From Lachnospiraceae bacterium Phil5 (GTDB lineage Bacteria; Bacillota; Clostridia; TANB77; CAG-508): 64,000 nucleotides of DNA. Position 1 is the stretch's first letter; each line of letters opens with the position of its first letter. The stretch is taken from NCBI GenBank assembly GCA_002633185.1, contig NWBM01000002.1:626832-690831 (forward strand). Reading direction: 5' to 3'. Below are positions 18,862 to 29,534 of this stretch, in pieces. The position numbers were made by a program, and so were the translations under genes. The notes beneath the pieces are model-generated. The model ran no database searches. It saw nothing but the letters and a program-made list of their open reading frames with translations, and had not been told where the DNA came from.

Positions 18862-21800
18862 CTACAAGAAAACCTCTACCTCGTTTACATTTCCGTCGTC
18901 AATAAGCTTTATTTTACATGCCTCAATAACACTTCCATTTATTACAACCTTTTGCACTCCATTATTTTTCCCATATAAATTGTAAACCTTAATATTGTAT
19001 ATGCTTTCTCCTATTTTGTATTTTATACTGTATTCTTTCCAATTACTTGCTATTGCTGGATTAAAAGTCATATATCCGTTTTCTATATTTATTCCCAAAA
19101 TATATTTTATTCCTGCTATATACATCCAGCTGCTTGAACCGGTGTACCATGTCCAGCCTCCACGGCCGGATAGGTTGTCTTTTCCGTACACGTCTGCAGG
19201 GATAACATATGGCTCTACTTTGTATTTCATTACTTCTTCTTTTGTCCTTGTGTGTTCTATTGGATTTATCATTCTAAAGTATTCTACTGCTTTGTTTCCA
19301 AATCCTAGAATTGCTTCTGCTATAATTACCCAGACCGCTGCGTGGGTATATTGTCCACCGTTTTCTCGTGTTCCTGGGAGATAAGCTTTTATATAGCCAG
19401 GTTCTAGTGTTCCGTTTTCAAATGGAGGATCTAATAATTTTATTATTCCGTTTTCTGAATCAACTAGATGATTTTCTAAGCTTTCCATTGAAATGTATTT
19501 TTTGTCATTGTCCCCCATATTTGAAATTACAGACCAGCTTTGTGCTATGCTGTCTATTTTGCATTCATCATTTTGTAAACTTCCTAGTTCGTCTCCATTG
19601 TCCATAAATGCCCTTTTGAACCATCTTCCGTCCCATGCATTTTGATTTATTGATTTTTTTATTTGTTCAACTATTTGCTTGTATTTTTCAGATTTGCTAT
19701 CCCCAACATATTCACAAATTTGGATGAATTTATTTAACACTGCACATAAGAAAAATGCAAGCCATACACTTTCTCCCTTTCCTTTATTTCCTACTGTACT
19801 GAAGCCATCATTCCAGTCCCCCGAGCCTATTTTAGGTAATCCATGTTCTCCTATATTAATTGATTTTTCTATAGCTTTTATACAGTGCTCATAGATTGTT
19901 CCCTTTTTATCTGATTGAATATATAAATCATATTTTTCATCTATTCCATCTTCTAATACATTTCCATCTAAATAATTGGTCTCTATATTTAAAATACTAT
20001 AATCTCCTGTAAATTCTATATAATCGGCTACTGTGTATGGAAGCCATAATAGGTCATCTGAAAATTTAGTTCTTATTCCTCTTTTTGTTTCTTCATGCCA
20101 CCAGTGTTCAACATCTCCTTCTATAAACTGATGCTCGCTGTGTTTTATTATTTGATCTTTTGTTATTTCAGGATTTAGATATTTTGCACTTAAGCTATCT
20201 TGAAGCTGGTCTCTAAATCCATAGGCTCCCCCAGACTGATAAAATCCAGTTCTTCCAATTAATCTGCTTACTATAGTTTGATACATTAGCCATCCGTTTA
20301 ATAAAATATTCATTGATTCCATTGGGGTATTTACTTGAATTTTATTTAATAAATTATTCCAATATTTTTTTACTAATTCATTTTCTTGATTGCAATTATT
20401 TAAATTGCTGTATTTATATGCTAAATCTTGACATTCAATTACACTATCTGAAGCGCCTAAAACAATTGATAATTCCTTGTTTTCAAGTGATTCAAGTTCT
20501 ATTTCAAGTTCCACTGCAATAATTTCACTAATTTTATCATTCAATTTATTACTAAAATTATATAATTTTAATCCATCTGGATTTGACATTCCTCCGTTTC
20601 CTAAGAATTCTTTTTTTAGTCCGGTATATGATTTTATTTTTTCACTACTTGAAATAAAAATATTATTTTTATAATCAGTATTTTTTAAATTTTTTGCTAT
20701 TATTGTGTTGCTATTTTTATCAAATTTTATATTGAAAAATTGACTTGTTTGTGTTTCATCTTCTCCTATTACTGGTTTAATATAATAAATTAATTTTATT
20801 TTTCTTTTTCTTGGAGTTTCATTTTTTAATTTAATTATTTGTATTTTTGCACTATCTTCTTGTGGAACAAAAATTTCTAATTCTTGCTTTATTCCGCAAC
20901 TTGTGTGAATATATTTTGCGTAACCGAATCCATATATTGCATAATATTCGTTATCATCTGGCATTGGGTTTAGACCAAGTGACCAGGCTTTTTTAGTATC
21001 ATCATCTTTAATATAAATTACTTCTGAAGGGATGTCTAAAATTGGGTTATTTGACCATGCAGTTATTCTATTTAATCTACTATTTTTAGACCACGAATAA
21101 CCTCCCATTGAGTCTGTAATTAATGTTCCGAAATTTTTATTTGCTAAAATATGACTCCATGGCATTGGAACATTTTCATGTTTGTTTAATTTTATAAAAT
21201 ATTCTTTTCCATCTTCTGAAAATCCGCCATACCCATTAAAATATTTAAAATTATCAAATGAAATATTATTATCTTGTTCATCTTGAAATAATTCTATTGT
21301 TTCATTAATATCATTTTTATTTATTTGTGGAGTTTCCTCCTCTATTTCTTTTAATTGCATATTTAAGTTTCCATTTTGCGCATCTAATATTAATTTTGAA
21401 TATTTTTCAATTAAATTTTTATCCTGTTTTTTTATATTATTTAAAATAAATATTCCACCTTTTATATTCAACATATATGAAATATTTCTGTTTAAAATAA
21501 CATTGTGAATTGCTTCTTTTACATAGCTGTCGTAATTTTCTTTTTCTTCATTTAATATAACTAAATCAATTTCTAAATTTTTTGTTTTAAAATATTCGAA
21601 TGCTTTTACTAATTCTTCAATTACATCTATGTCATTAATATTTTTTATTTTAATAAAAATAATTGGTACATCGCCTGAAATTCCGAACTTCCATAATTCT
21701 GTTATTGGATATAATTCGCTATTTTCCGAATTATTTTTTTCTGCTGAAATATTAGAAATATTTGAATTATTTCCTATAATATAGGTTAATATTTTTTGAT

Positions 21801-24800
21801 AATTATCTATATCTTTCCCACTTAATCCTAAATATCTATTTTCTGCTTCTATTCTTGCTTTTGATAATTCAAAAATTCTTTTGTTACTTTCACTATTTAA
21901 ATATTTTTTTATATTTTCTAATACCTCTTTCCTATTTTCTGAAACACAAATAATTAAATCTAAATTAATATTTTCTTTTGCTTTAATATTAATTGTTTTT
22001 TTCATTGCAATAATTGGATCTGTTGTTAATTCTATTTTTTTACTAAATGGCTTAGAGTTTTCAATTAATTTAGGAATTCCAAAATTATTTCTCCCAATGA
22101 ATTTTTCTTTATTTATTTCATATTCAATTTCGCCTAAACCTTTGTCTTCAGAGTAAAAATTAACAGCCATATATATTGCTTGTTTTGAGTTTGAACGATT
22201 TTTTCTTTTTACTAAAATTGTATTTGTTTCAGGAATAAATTCATAATTTAAAAATAAATTATTAAATGCTGTATGTGCGTAATCCTGCTCTTTTGTTGAT
22301 AATACTGGTTCTAAATATGAACTAATTTCTAATGTTTCATCTGTGTTTCCTAAATTTTCTATTTCTAATCTTCTAATTTCTACAGAGTCATTTGGACTTA
22401 CAGTAATTTTTGTTTTGGTTTCTATATTTCCATCAATTCTATCAATTTTTGTTTTATCAGGTGCAAATGTAACTGTGTATTTATCAGGTTTATCAGCCAC
22501 TTGATTATAACCATTTGTCCATATTTTTTTATTTTTTATATTTTTTATATAAAAATAAATTCCCTCATTTACATCAGATGTTTGCTTGTATCTATTTATT
22601 AAAATATTTTTATATTTGCTATATCCATTACCTTTTTCATCTGTAATTATTGAATAATTTTTATTAGAAATTAAATTGTATTTTTCTAAATTTTCGCTAA
22701 TTTTATTTAACGTTTTTTCTGAATAAAAATCATAATTACTATATTTTATTTTTTCAACTTTTTCCTTTTTCTCTTTTGCAATAATTACATTTTCTGGCAT
22801 TCTTTCTTCTAACAAAATATTTATAGCTTGCATTTCCGGATTTTTCATAAATCTTTTTTGAAAAATATTATTATTAAATAAATTATTTATACTAAGCAAA
22901 ATTAGTGCTTGATGGTGTGCCATATATGTTTTTACATTTTCATATTTTTTATTTTTATTTAATCTACTTGGAGTGAAATCTATAGATTCATAAAATCCAT
23001 ATTTATTTAACATTCCTTGATTCTCTAGTATTTTTAAATTTTGAATTACTCCTTTTGGATCTTCTGTTATAGCAAGTATTGATCCATAAGAAGAAACCAC
23101 CATTTCATCTGCTAGTCCTCTTTTTAATCCAAGCCATGGTATTCCAAATGCCTTATATTGATAATTATTGTTTAAGTCTTTTAAATTAAATGCAGATTCA
23201 GAAATTCCCCATGGAATACCTAATTTTTTAGCATATTCTTTTTGACTCATAATCATAAATTTGCAAGATTCATCTAATAAACTTCCTGGATATTTAGGAA
23301 TATTTATATTTGGCATTAAATATTCAAACGCTGTTCCAGACCACGAAATTAACCCTTTATATTTATTTAAAACTGTTAAAGTTCTACTTAAATTGTACCA
23401 ATTTTTTACATCAATGTCTTTTTTAGCAATTGCAATTAAACTTGCTTGTCTTGCTTCAGAAGCTAATAAATCATAATATGAATCTACTAATTTATTTGCC
23501 TCAACATCAAAACCAATTGAAAATAAATTATTTTTATAATCAAATAATTTTGAAAAATCTGTGTTTTTAATTAAATCTGAAATTTGTATTTTCATTAATT
23601 TTATTTTTTCTATAAAAAAAGACTTCTCTTCTTCTGCAATTTTTTCTGAATTTTCTACTTCATTTAAAAATTGCAAAACAACATAAAAATATCCAACCAA
23701 ATTTCCACTATCAACTGATGAAATAAATCTTGGTGTTAGCGGTTCTAAATTCTCTAAATTATACCAGTTATATAAATGCCCATTCCATTTTTGAAGGCTT
23801 GCTACCGTGTTTATCATTTTTTCTAATAAATTAATTGTGTCTTCTAAATTTTCAAATTTTAAATCATAACTTGCAATCACTGAAAGCATTGCAAGTCCTA
23901 TATTGGTAGATGAAGTTCGCAACATTACTTTTGGTTTTCTATCTTCCTGATAATTATCTGGTGGTAAATAATTTGTGTTTTCATTTATATAATTTTTAAA
24001 ATATTGCCAAGTTTTTTCAGCAATATTTTTTACATATTCTTTTTCATTTTTATTTAATAATTCTATTTTGTTTATTTCTTTTATTGGCTTACCTATTAAA
24101 TAAATAATTGCTGGTGAAATAAGCCATATTACTGAAATTGTTGCTACAAAAATACCTTCTATTAATTCTAGATCTCCAAAAATAAATAAAATAATTCCTA
24201 AAATCCCAAATATTAAATTAGGCATCATATTTATATAATAATTTTGCAAATTATTTTTAGAATTTTTTTCTGCCTCTTCTGCTGTAACCCATTCAAGTAA
24301 ATGTTTTTTACTATAAATCATTCTATATAAACTTTTACATTCTGCGTTTAATGTCATATACGCTTTATCTGGTAATGTTGCAATAGCAAGACCAATTTTT
24401 ATAAAACTATTAATTATTGTTGTTTGCTTCTTTTCAAATGTTTTTTGTAAAGTTTCTCCATCTTTTTTAAAAATAATTTTATTTAAAATTTCTAAAATAT
24501 ATGGAATAATTAAACTAAAAATTAAAAATAAAATTATTGGAAAAATAGTTATTCCATCTACATATTTTTCAAATAATAAAATTAAAATTGATACTAAAAT
24601 ACTTGTTTCTAATTTGCTTCTAAGAATATTATCTATAATTTTATATTTTGATAAAATATTAATTTTTTTATTTTTAATCCATTTTAAAATTTGATAATCT
24701 CCCCTAATCCATCTGTGGAGCCTTTTCTTAAATGCTAAATAATTAGTTGGAAATCCATCCATAAGCATAACATCTGAAACCATACCACATCTTAAATATG

Positions 24801-27039
24801 AGCCTTCTAGCAAATCATGGCTAAGAACTGTATTTTCTGGAATTTCATTTTTTAATACTTGAGAAAAAACATTTAAATCATAAATTCCTTTCCCTGTAAA
24901 AATTCCCTCGTCAAAATTATCTTGGTAAACATCAAAAATAGCATTAACATACGAATCTGTTCCACCTAGTCCAGAATAAATTTTAGTAAATTGACTACGT
25001 CTAACTTCTAATAAACCAACACCTACTCTAGGCTGTAACAAAGCATGACCAGCCACAACAACATTTTTATTTTTATCAATTTCAGGCTTATTCAAAATAT
25101 GAGACATTGCACCAATTAGCTCTAACCCCGAATTCAAGGTTAAATCAGTGTCACTGTCTAGGGTAATTATATATTTTATTTGTAGGATGTTTTTTGGAGG
25201 TGTCCCAGAAAAAATATTTTTTGGGACACCTCCAAAAAACATCTCTTCATTTTCAAAGCTATTAAATAAAAATGGATTTTTTATATTTCCTAATAAATAT
25301 TCATTAAATTGATTTATTGCTCCCCTTTTTCTTTCCCAGCCTAAATAGCAGTTTTCTCCACTGTTCCATGTTCTTTTTCTGTATATAAAATTAAATTTAT
25401 TGTATTTTTCATCTGGATATTTTTCATTTAATTTTTTTATTTCTTCAATACCTGCTTTAATTATTTCATCATCAAAATTTTCTTTTTCATTTTTTCCGCT
25501 TGAACAATCTCCTAATAAAGTGAAATATAAATTATCACTTTTATTTGCAATATAATACACTTCTAATTTAGAAAATAATTCATGTACTTTTTCTGCATTT
25601 TTCACAATTGTTGGTATTATTACCATTGTTGCATATTCAGCTGGCACTCCATATTTAAAATCTAATTTAGGTAATATTTTAGGCTTTATTAATTTGCTTA
25701 AAAAATACTGAATTATTTGCACTATAATTGTCTGACTTGGAACTAATGTAGCAATAAAAATAATTACAGAAATTATTAAATTTTGAGACTCTCTATACAC
25801 ATATATTCCACTTAACAAGCTTGTCAAAATTGATAATACTACAATTCCTAAAATATATAATTTCATTTTTGTTTTATTTGATGAAAACTTTATTTTTTTA
25901 TTTAATAATTCTGATAATAAAATACTCTTCCCACTTGAAATTAAATAATAACCAATATGTGTTTCTTTCTCATTTTTCAAATCATTTCTTTGCGCTAATT
26001 CCAAGCATTTTTTTGCAATATACATTTCAGAAATTTTGGTTTTCTTTGCAATTTTTTCAATTTCCTGTCTATAATATGCTCTTGTTTTATAATCCATTTT
26101 GCTATAAACATCTGCAGGATCTTTTTTTAATATTTCCTCTACCCCATTTATTTGTTCAAAAATCTCTAAAAAATTCACCCTAATTATTGTATTAATACTT
26201 GTTATTGAATTTCCCATTGAAACTTTTTTTAAAGCAATATCAAAATGCTCTTTTTGAATAACCTCTGAAATTGTTAATCCCATTTTATCAACTTGCTCTT
26301 CTAAAATTTTTAAAAAAGCATATGCTTGCTTACCATACTGCTTCAGTCTGTATGACATATACTCAATAAAAGGATATTTCATTTCACCATATCCATACGT
26401 TCTATTTGATGAAATACTTTTAAATTTTAAATTATTTTTATTTTCTATTAATCTTTCAATAATATTTTCAACTTTATATTTTTGCATTTGAGATGAATAT
26501 ATTTTTTCACAAATTCCTCGAATATTTTCAATTAACGCAATTTGCAAAAAAATTCCGATATTCCAAATTTCATCCATGCTCAAGCTTTTCTTAGACTGAT
26601 ATGCTTGAAGTAAATTACTTAAATTATTTCTATCTATTACTCCATCTGTATAAGCTACAATTTCACTTGCTAAAACATAAACACGAGCAAAACCTTTATA
26701 ATTTCCATTATCTATACCAATAAAATTTTTATATTTTTTTAGTGGCATATCTTTTATAATTGTTTTAACCGTTTTTTCAATTATATAATAATTATCTAAA
26801 AGCCACTCCCCTGCTGGATGAATTGGTATTCCCAATTTTAAATGTTCTGTTAAAACATTATAAACATTTGTTATATATTCAAAATTTTCTTTTACTCTTG
26901 GTATTGGAAAAGTATTTTTTTCTGATTTATTTTTTAAAATATTATCTGATGCAAGTTTTGCTAAATAATTCTCTAATTGATTTTTATCTAATAGCACACC
27001 TTTTATATTCAAAACTCTGTAATCTTCCAAATTTGACAC
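18862..27039 (-). CDS. Cyclic beta-1,2-glucan synthase-like protein (NdvB/ChvB type: GT84 plus GH94-like domains), 2725 aa
   Basis: 'WERKRGAINQFNEYL', 'IKYIITLDSDTDL', 'LSHDLLEGSYLRCGMVSDVMLMDGFPTNYLAFKKRLHRWIRGDYQ'; C-terminal 'GSGDWNDGFSTVGNKGKGESVWLAFFL' and 'SGRGGWTWYTGSSSWMY'. Confidence 0.88.
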   Translation of the reverse strand: MSNLEDYRVLNIKGVLLDKNQLENYLAKLASDNILKNKSEKNTFPIPRVKENFEYITNVYNVLTEHLKLGIPIHPAGEWLLDNYYIIEKTVKTIIKDMPLKKYKNFIGIDNGNYKGFARVYVLASEIVAYTDGVIDRNNLSNLLQAYQSKKSLSMDEIWNIGIFLQIALIENIRGICEKIYSSQMQKYKVENIIERLIENKNNLKFKSISSNRTYGYGEMKYPFIEYMSYRLKQYGKQAYAFLKILEEQVDKMGLTISEVIQKEHFDIALKKVSMGNSITSINTIIRVNFLEIFEQINGVEEILKKDPADVYSKMDYKTRAYYRQEIEKIAKKTKISEMYIAKKCLELAQRNDLKNEKETHIGYYLISSGKSILLSELLNKKIKFSSNKTKMKLYILGIVVLSILTSLLSGIYVYRESQNLIISVIIFIATLVPSQTIIVQIIQYFLSKLIKPKILPKLDFKYGVPAEYATMVIIPTIVKNAEKVHELFSKLEVYYIANKSDNLYFTLLGDCSSGKNEKENFDDEIIKAGIEEIKKLNEKYPDEKYNKFNFIYRKRTWNSGENCYLGWERKRGAINQFNEYLLGNIKNPFLFNSFENEEMFFGGVPKNIFSGTPPKNILQIKYIITLDSDTDLTLNSGLELIGAMSHILNKPEIDKNKNVVVAGHALLQPRVGVGLLEVRRSQFTKIYSGLGGTDSYVNAIFDVYQDNFDEGIFTGKGIYDLNVFSQVLKNEIPENTVLSHDLLEGSYLRCGMVSDVMLMDGFPTNYLAFKKRLHRWIRGDYQILKWIKNKKINILSKYKIIDNILRSKLETSILVSILILLFEKYVDGITIFPIILFLIFSLIIPYILEILNKIIFKKDGETLQKTFEKKQTTIINSFIKIGLAIATLPDKAYMTLNAECKSLYRMIYSKKHLLEWVTAEEAEKNSKNNLQNYYINMMPNLIFGILGIILFIFGDLELIEGIFVATISVIWLISPAIIYLIGKPIKEINKIELLNKNEKEYVKNIAEKTWQYFKNYINENTNYLPPDNYQEDRKPKVMLRTSSTNIGLAMLSVIASYDLKFENLEDTINLLEKMINTVASLQKWNGHLYNWYNLENLEPLTPRFISSVDSGNLVGYFYVVLQFLNEVENSEKIAEEEKSFFIEKIKLMKIQISDLIKNTDFSKLFDYKNNLFSIGFDVEANKLVDSYYDLLASEARQASLIAIAKKDIDVKNWYNLSRTLTVLNKYKGLISWSGTAFEYLMPNINIPKYPGSLLDESCKFMIMSQKEYAKKLGIPWGISESAFNLKDLNNNYQYKAFGIPWLGLKRGLADEMVVSSYGSILAITEDPKGVIQNLKILENQGMLNKYGFYESIDFTPSRLNKNKKYENVKTYMAHHQALILLSINNLFNNNIFQKRFMKNPEMQAINILLEERMPENVIIAKEKKEKVEKIKYSNYDFYSEKTLNKISENLEKYNLISNKNYSIITDEKGNGYSKYKNILINRYKQTSDVNEGIYFYIKNIKNKKIWTNGYNQVADKPDKYTVTFAPDKTKIDRIDGNIETKTKITVSPNDSVEIRRLEIENLGNTDETLEISSYLEPVLSTKEQDYAHTAFNNLFLNYEFIPETNTILVKRKNRSNSKQAIYMAVNFYSEDKGLGEIEYEINKEKFIGRNNFGIPKLIENSKPFSKKIELTTDPIIAMKKTINIKAKENINLDLIICVSENRKEVLENIKKYLNSESNKRIFELSKARIEAENRYLGLSGKDIDNYQKILTYIIGNNSNISNISAEKNNSENSELYPITELWKFGISGDVPIIFIKIKNINDIDVIEELVKAFEYFKTKNLEIDLVILNEEKENYDSYVKEAIHNVILNRNISYMLNIKGGIFILNNIKKQDKNLIEKYSKLILDAQNGNLNMQLKEIEEETPQINKNDINETIELFQDEQDNNISFDNFKYFNGYGGFSEDGKEYFIKLNKHENVPMPWSHILANKNFGTLITDSMGGYSWSKNSRLNRITAWSNNPILDIPSEVIYIKDDDTKKAWSLGLNPMPDDNEYYAIYGFGYAKYIHTSCGIKQELEIFVPQEDSAKIQIIKLKNETPRKRKIKLIYYIKPVIGEDETQTSQFFNIKFDKNSNTIIAKNLKNTDYKNNIFISSSEKIKSYTGLKKEFLGNGGMSNPDGLKLYNFSNKLNDKISEIIAVELEIELESLENKELSIVLGASDSVIECQDLAYKYSNLNNCNQENELVKKYWNNLLNKIQVNTPMESMNILLNGWLMYQTIVSRLIGRTGFYQSGGAYGFRDQLQDSLSAKYLNPEITKDQIIKHSEHQFIEGDVEHWWHEETKRGIRTKFSDDLLWLPYTVADYIEFTGDYSILNIETNYLDGNVLEDGIDEKYDLYIQSDKKGTIYEHCIKAIEKSINIGEHGLPKIGSGDWNDGFSTVGNKGKGESVWLAFFLCAVLNKFIQICEYVGDSKSEKYKQIVEQIKKSINQNAWDGRWFKRAFMDNGDELGSLQNDECKIDSIAQSWSVISNMGDNDKKYISMESLENHLVDSENGIIKLLDPPFENGTLEPGYIKAYLPGTRENGGQYTHAAVWVIIAEAILGFGNKAVEYFRMINPIEHTRTKEEVMKYKVEPYVIPADVYGKDNLSGRGGWTWYTGSSSWMYIAGIKYILGINIENGYMTFNPAIASNWKEYSIKYKIGESIYNIKVYNLYGKNNGVQKVVINGSVIEACKIKLIDDGNVNEVEVFL
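25186..25243. repeat. Inverted pair of family A elements (A4/A5) inside the glucan synthase ORF
   Basis: GATGTTTTTTGGAGGTGTCCC-AGAAAAAATATTTTTT-GGGACACCTCCAAAAAACATC; 21-nt perfect arms; read in frame as MFFGGVPKNIFSGTPPKN. Confidence 0.95.
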
Positions 27040-27111
27040 CTCTTATATTTTTTTATTTTTAGATGTATTTTCTCCAAATTTGGAATTATTTATGCAAAAA
27101 AAGATACAAAT

Positions 27112-27160
27112 GGAGACGGGATAAAAATGTGTCAAAATAAAACATTTTTCCCCACCCCCA
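27112..27160. repeat. G-rich hairpin, family B copy 4 (degenerate)
   Basis: GGAGACGGGATAAAAATGT...ACATTTTTCCCCACCCCCA, 3' of pyrB. Confidence 0.55.
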
Positions 27161-27181
27161 TTACGTCATTTATGTCGAATT

Positions 27182-28078
27182 TTATTCTAAAACTTCCAAC
27201 AATAGCGCCATTCTCACCCACATTCCATTGTGAGCCTGTTCAAAATAAATTGCTCTTTTATCATTGTCAATATCAGTTGAAATTTCATCAACTCTTGGCA
27301 ATGGATGCATAACTAATGTATTATCTGAAAATTTATCCAGAACTTCTTTATTAATAATAAACTGCTCTTTTCCTAAATCTTCATCACTTCTCTCTGCCTG
27401 TATTCTGGTATGATACATTATATCTACGTCTTTTGGAATATCATCAAATGAATAGCATCTATAATATTTATTTCCTGTATCTTCAATTATTTTTATATAT
27501 TTTTCAGGCAAAGCCAAATTTTCTTTTGATAAAGCATAAAATTCAATATTCTCATATAGTCCAAATAATTTTATTAGTGAATGAATTGTTCTTCCATTTA
27601 CCAAATCCCCTAAAATTGCAATTTTTAAGTTGTCTAATCTTCCCTTTTTATTTCTAATTGTATATGCATCTAACAAACTTTGTGTAGGATGTTCACCTTT
27701 ACCACTTCCTGCATTTATTATTGGAATATTAGAAACTCGTGCTGCTCTTTCAGCTGCATCATTAAATGAATGGCGCATTACAATTGCATCTGAATATCCA
27801 CTTACAACACTTATTGTATCTTCCAAAATTTCACCTTTTGTTGAAGATGAATTTTCTCTAGCATTTTCTGTTGAAATTAATTTTCCACCTAAACGTTCAA
27901 TTGCAGTTTCAAATGACAATCTTGTTCTAGTACTTGGCTCAAAAAAAAGAGTAGTAACAACTTTTCCATCTAAAGCATTTGAATACTTTTTCGGATTAGC
28001 TCTTACTACATCTGCTAAATCAAATAATTCTTTTAAATCTTGTTTTGATAGTTGCTCACAACTAATTAAATTTTTCAT
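27182..28078 (-). CDS. pyrB: Aspartate carbamoyltransferase catalytic subunit
   Basis: 'FFEPSTRTRLSFETAIERLGG', 'INAGSGKGEHPTQSLLDAYTI', 'MHPLPRVDEI'. Confidence 0.95.
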   Translation of the reverse strand: MKNLISCEQLSKQDLKELFDLADVVRANPKKYSNALDGKVVTTLFFEPSTRTRLSFETAIERLGGKLISTENARENSSSTKGEILEDTISVVSGYSDAIVMRHSFNDAAERAARVSNIPIINAGSGKGEHPTQSLLDAYTIRNKKGRLDNLKIAILGDLVNGRTIHSLIKLFGLYENIEFYALSKENLALPEKYIKIIEDTGNKYYRCYSFDDIPKDVDIMYHTRIQAERSDEDLGKEQFIINKEVLDKFSDNTLVMHPLPRVDEISTDIDNDKRAIYFEQAHNGMWVRMALLLEVLE

Positions 28079-28180
28079 ATGTTTTTCCTCCTAACATCCT
28101 TTGTTATCTTTCGACACTTTTCATTATTTTCTGACTCATTATATAGATAATTATTTGGGATGTCAAGGAAATTTTTTTAG

Positions 28181-29377
28181 TTACATACGAGGTCTTCTTC
28201 TGCTACTCATTCCATATAGCCAATCTTCTTCCTCTTGTTGTTTTTCTTCTTTTTCTTCCTCGATTTCTATTTCATCATCTTCCTCAGTTTTTTCAAACTC
28301 TTCAACTTCATTTTTTACTTTTTCATCTAAAATATTTTCAGTTGGATTTTCTTTTTTAGCATATTCAATAACTTCATCTCTAATAGAATTCATTTCGTCA
28401 GCATCTTTTTGTTTTTTAGAATATTCTAAAATTTTAGGATCAACTTCTTTTTCAACTTCTTCTAAAGTCATTACAGCATTTGGATTATACGTTCCATCTT
28501 GCTCAACCTTGGCGCGATTTAATTCTTCTTCAGTTGGATGCATATAATCAGTTCTTATTGGTAATGCTTTATTATCATTTCCAGGTGATGTGTCTATTTG
28601 TTGTAAATCAATTCTCCCTGTAGATGTTTTATTTATAATTATTTCCTTATTTTCTATCATTGGAATTCTAATAGTACAATGTCTACCCGTTTCTTCTTCA
28701 GCATTTTTGTCCATAGTTTCAACTTTTGATTTAAATGTATTATACTCTCTTGCATCCTCTGTCAAATCTACAATTTCGTTTGTTCCAAGTGTTTTAGCTA
28801 AAATTTTAAATTTACCATCAACCTCTGCAACAATAATACTATTTTTATCAATTTGAGTACCATCTTTTGTTGATGGATTAATTGCTTCTATAAATTTACT
28901 ATCATCAATTCTTGTCCAGGATGTAACATTTTTGTACTTAGGATTTTCCATTAAATCTTGATGCATTATTCTTGTTGATGTTGAACGCTCTAACCTTGCT
29001 TTTTCTTCTCTTTGTTTATTTTGTTCTTCATTAATTTTTTGTTGTTCACGTTCTTGCATATTTCTTTCATGTTGAATATCACGTTCATGTCTTTGTTGTT
29101 CTTTAATATTTTCAGCATCTTCAATTACAATCTCTTTAGAATCTAAGCTTATTCCTTCTACTTGCTCAATTTTCTTTTTATATTCAGGAAATATTGTTAT
29201 TTTATTTTCTGGAGTAATAATACCAATTTTTTGATTATTTTTTCCATACATAACATACCCATCTTTTGTCATTTCGTAACGGTCAACCCAAACTTTATAA
29301 ACACCTTTATTTTCTTTATTGTTTACACGTTCAAATTCACTTTTTTTAATTTCATTTCTATTATTTTTATATGGCAT
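28181..29377 (-). CDS. Hypothetical highly charged protein
   Basis: Long ORF; ATG at 29377 with AAAGAGGTGATTTT RBS; Glu/Lys/Gln-rich, no recognised domain. Confidence 0.7.
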   Translation of the reverse strand: MPYKNNRNEIKKSEFERVNNKENKGVYKVWVDRYEMTKDGYVMYGKNNQKIGIITPENKITIFPEYKKKIEQVEGISLDSKEIVIEDAENIKEQQRHERDIQHERNMQEREQQKINEEQNKQREEKARLERSTSTRIMHQDLMENPKYKNVTSWTRIDDSKFIEAINPSTKDGTQIDKNSIIVAEVDGKFKILAKTLGTNEIVDLTEDAREYNTFKSKVETMDKNAEEETGRHCTIRIPMIENKEIIINKTSTGRIDLQQIDTSPGNDNKALPIRTDYMHPTEEELNRAKVEQDGTYNPNAVMTLEEVEKEVDPKILEYSKKQKDADEMNSIRDEVIEYAKKENPTENILDEKVKNEVEEFEKTEEDDEIEIEEEKEEKQQEEEDWLYGMSSRRRPRM

Positions 29378-29465
29378 AAAATCACCTCTTTTTAAATTAT
29401 AAATACCTATAAATATTATACCACATTTTTCCATAAATTCAAACTAAACAATTGAAACACTTAAT

Positions 29466-29508
29466 GACGGGGATAAAATGTTTCATTTTGTAACATTTTA
29501 TCCCCGTC
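29466..29508. repeat. G-rich inverted-repeat hairpin, family B copy 5
   Basis: GACGGGGATAAAATGTT-TCATTTTGT-AACATTTTATCCCCGTC, 17-nt perfect arms; a further degenerate unit runs to about 29561 over the ATPase C-terminus. Confidence 0.85.
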
Positions 29509-29534
29509 CCCAAGCATGTTAAAATGACACTTTT

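Noticed and set aside
18995-27062. Many plus-strand ORFs of 65-130 aa across the glucan synthase gene
   Set aside because: Antisense shadow ORFs of an AT-rich gene; compositionally biased (Phe/Leu/Ile), no homology recognised.
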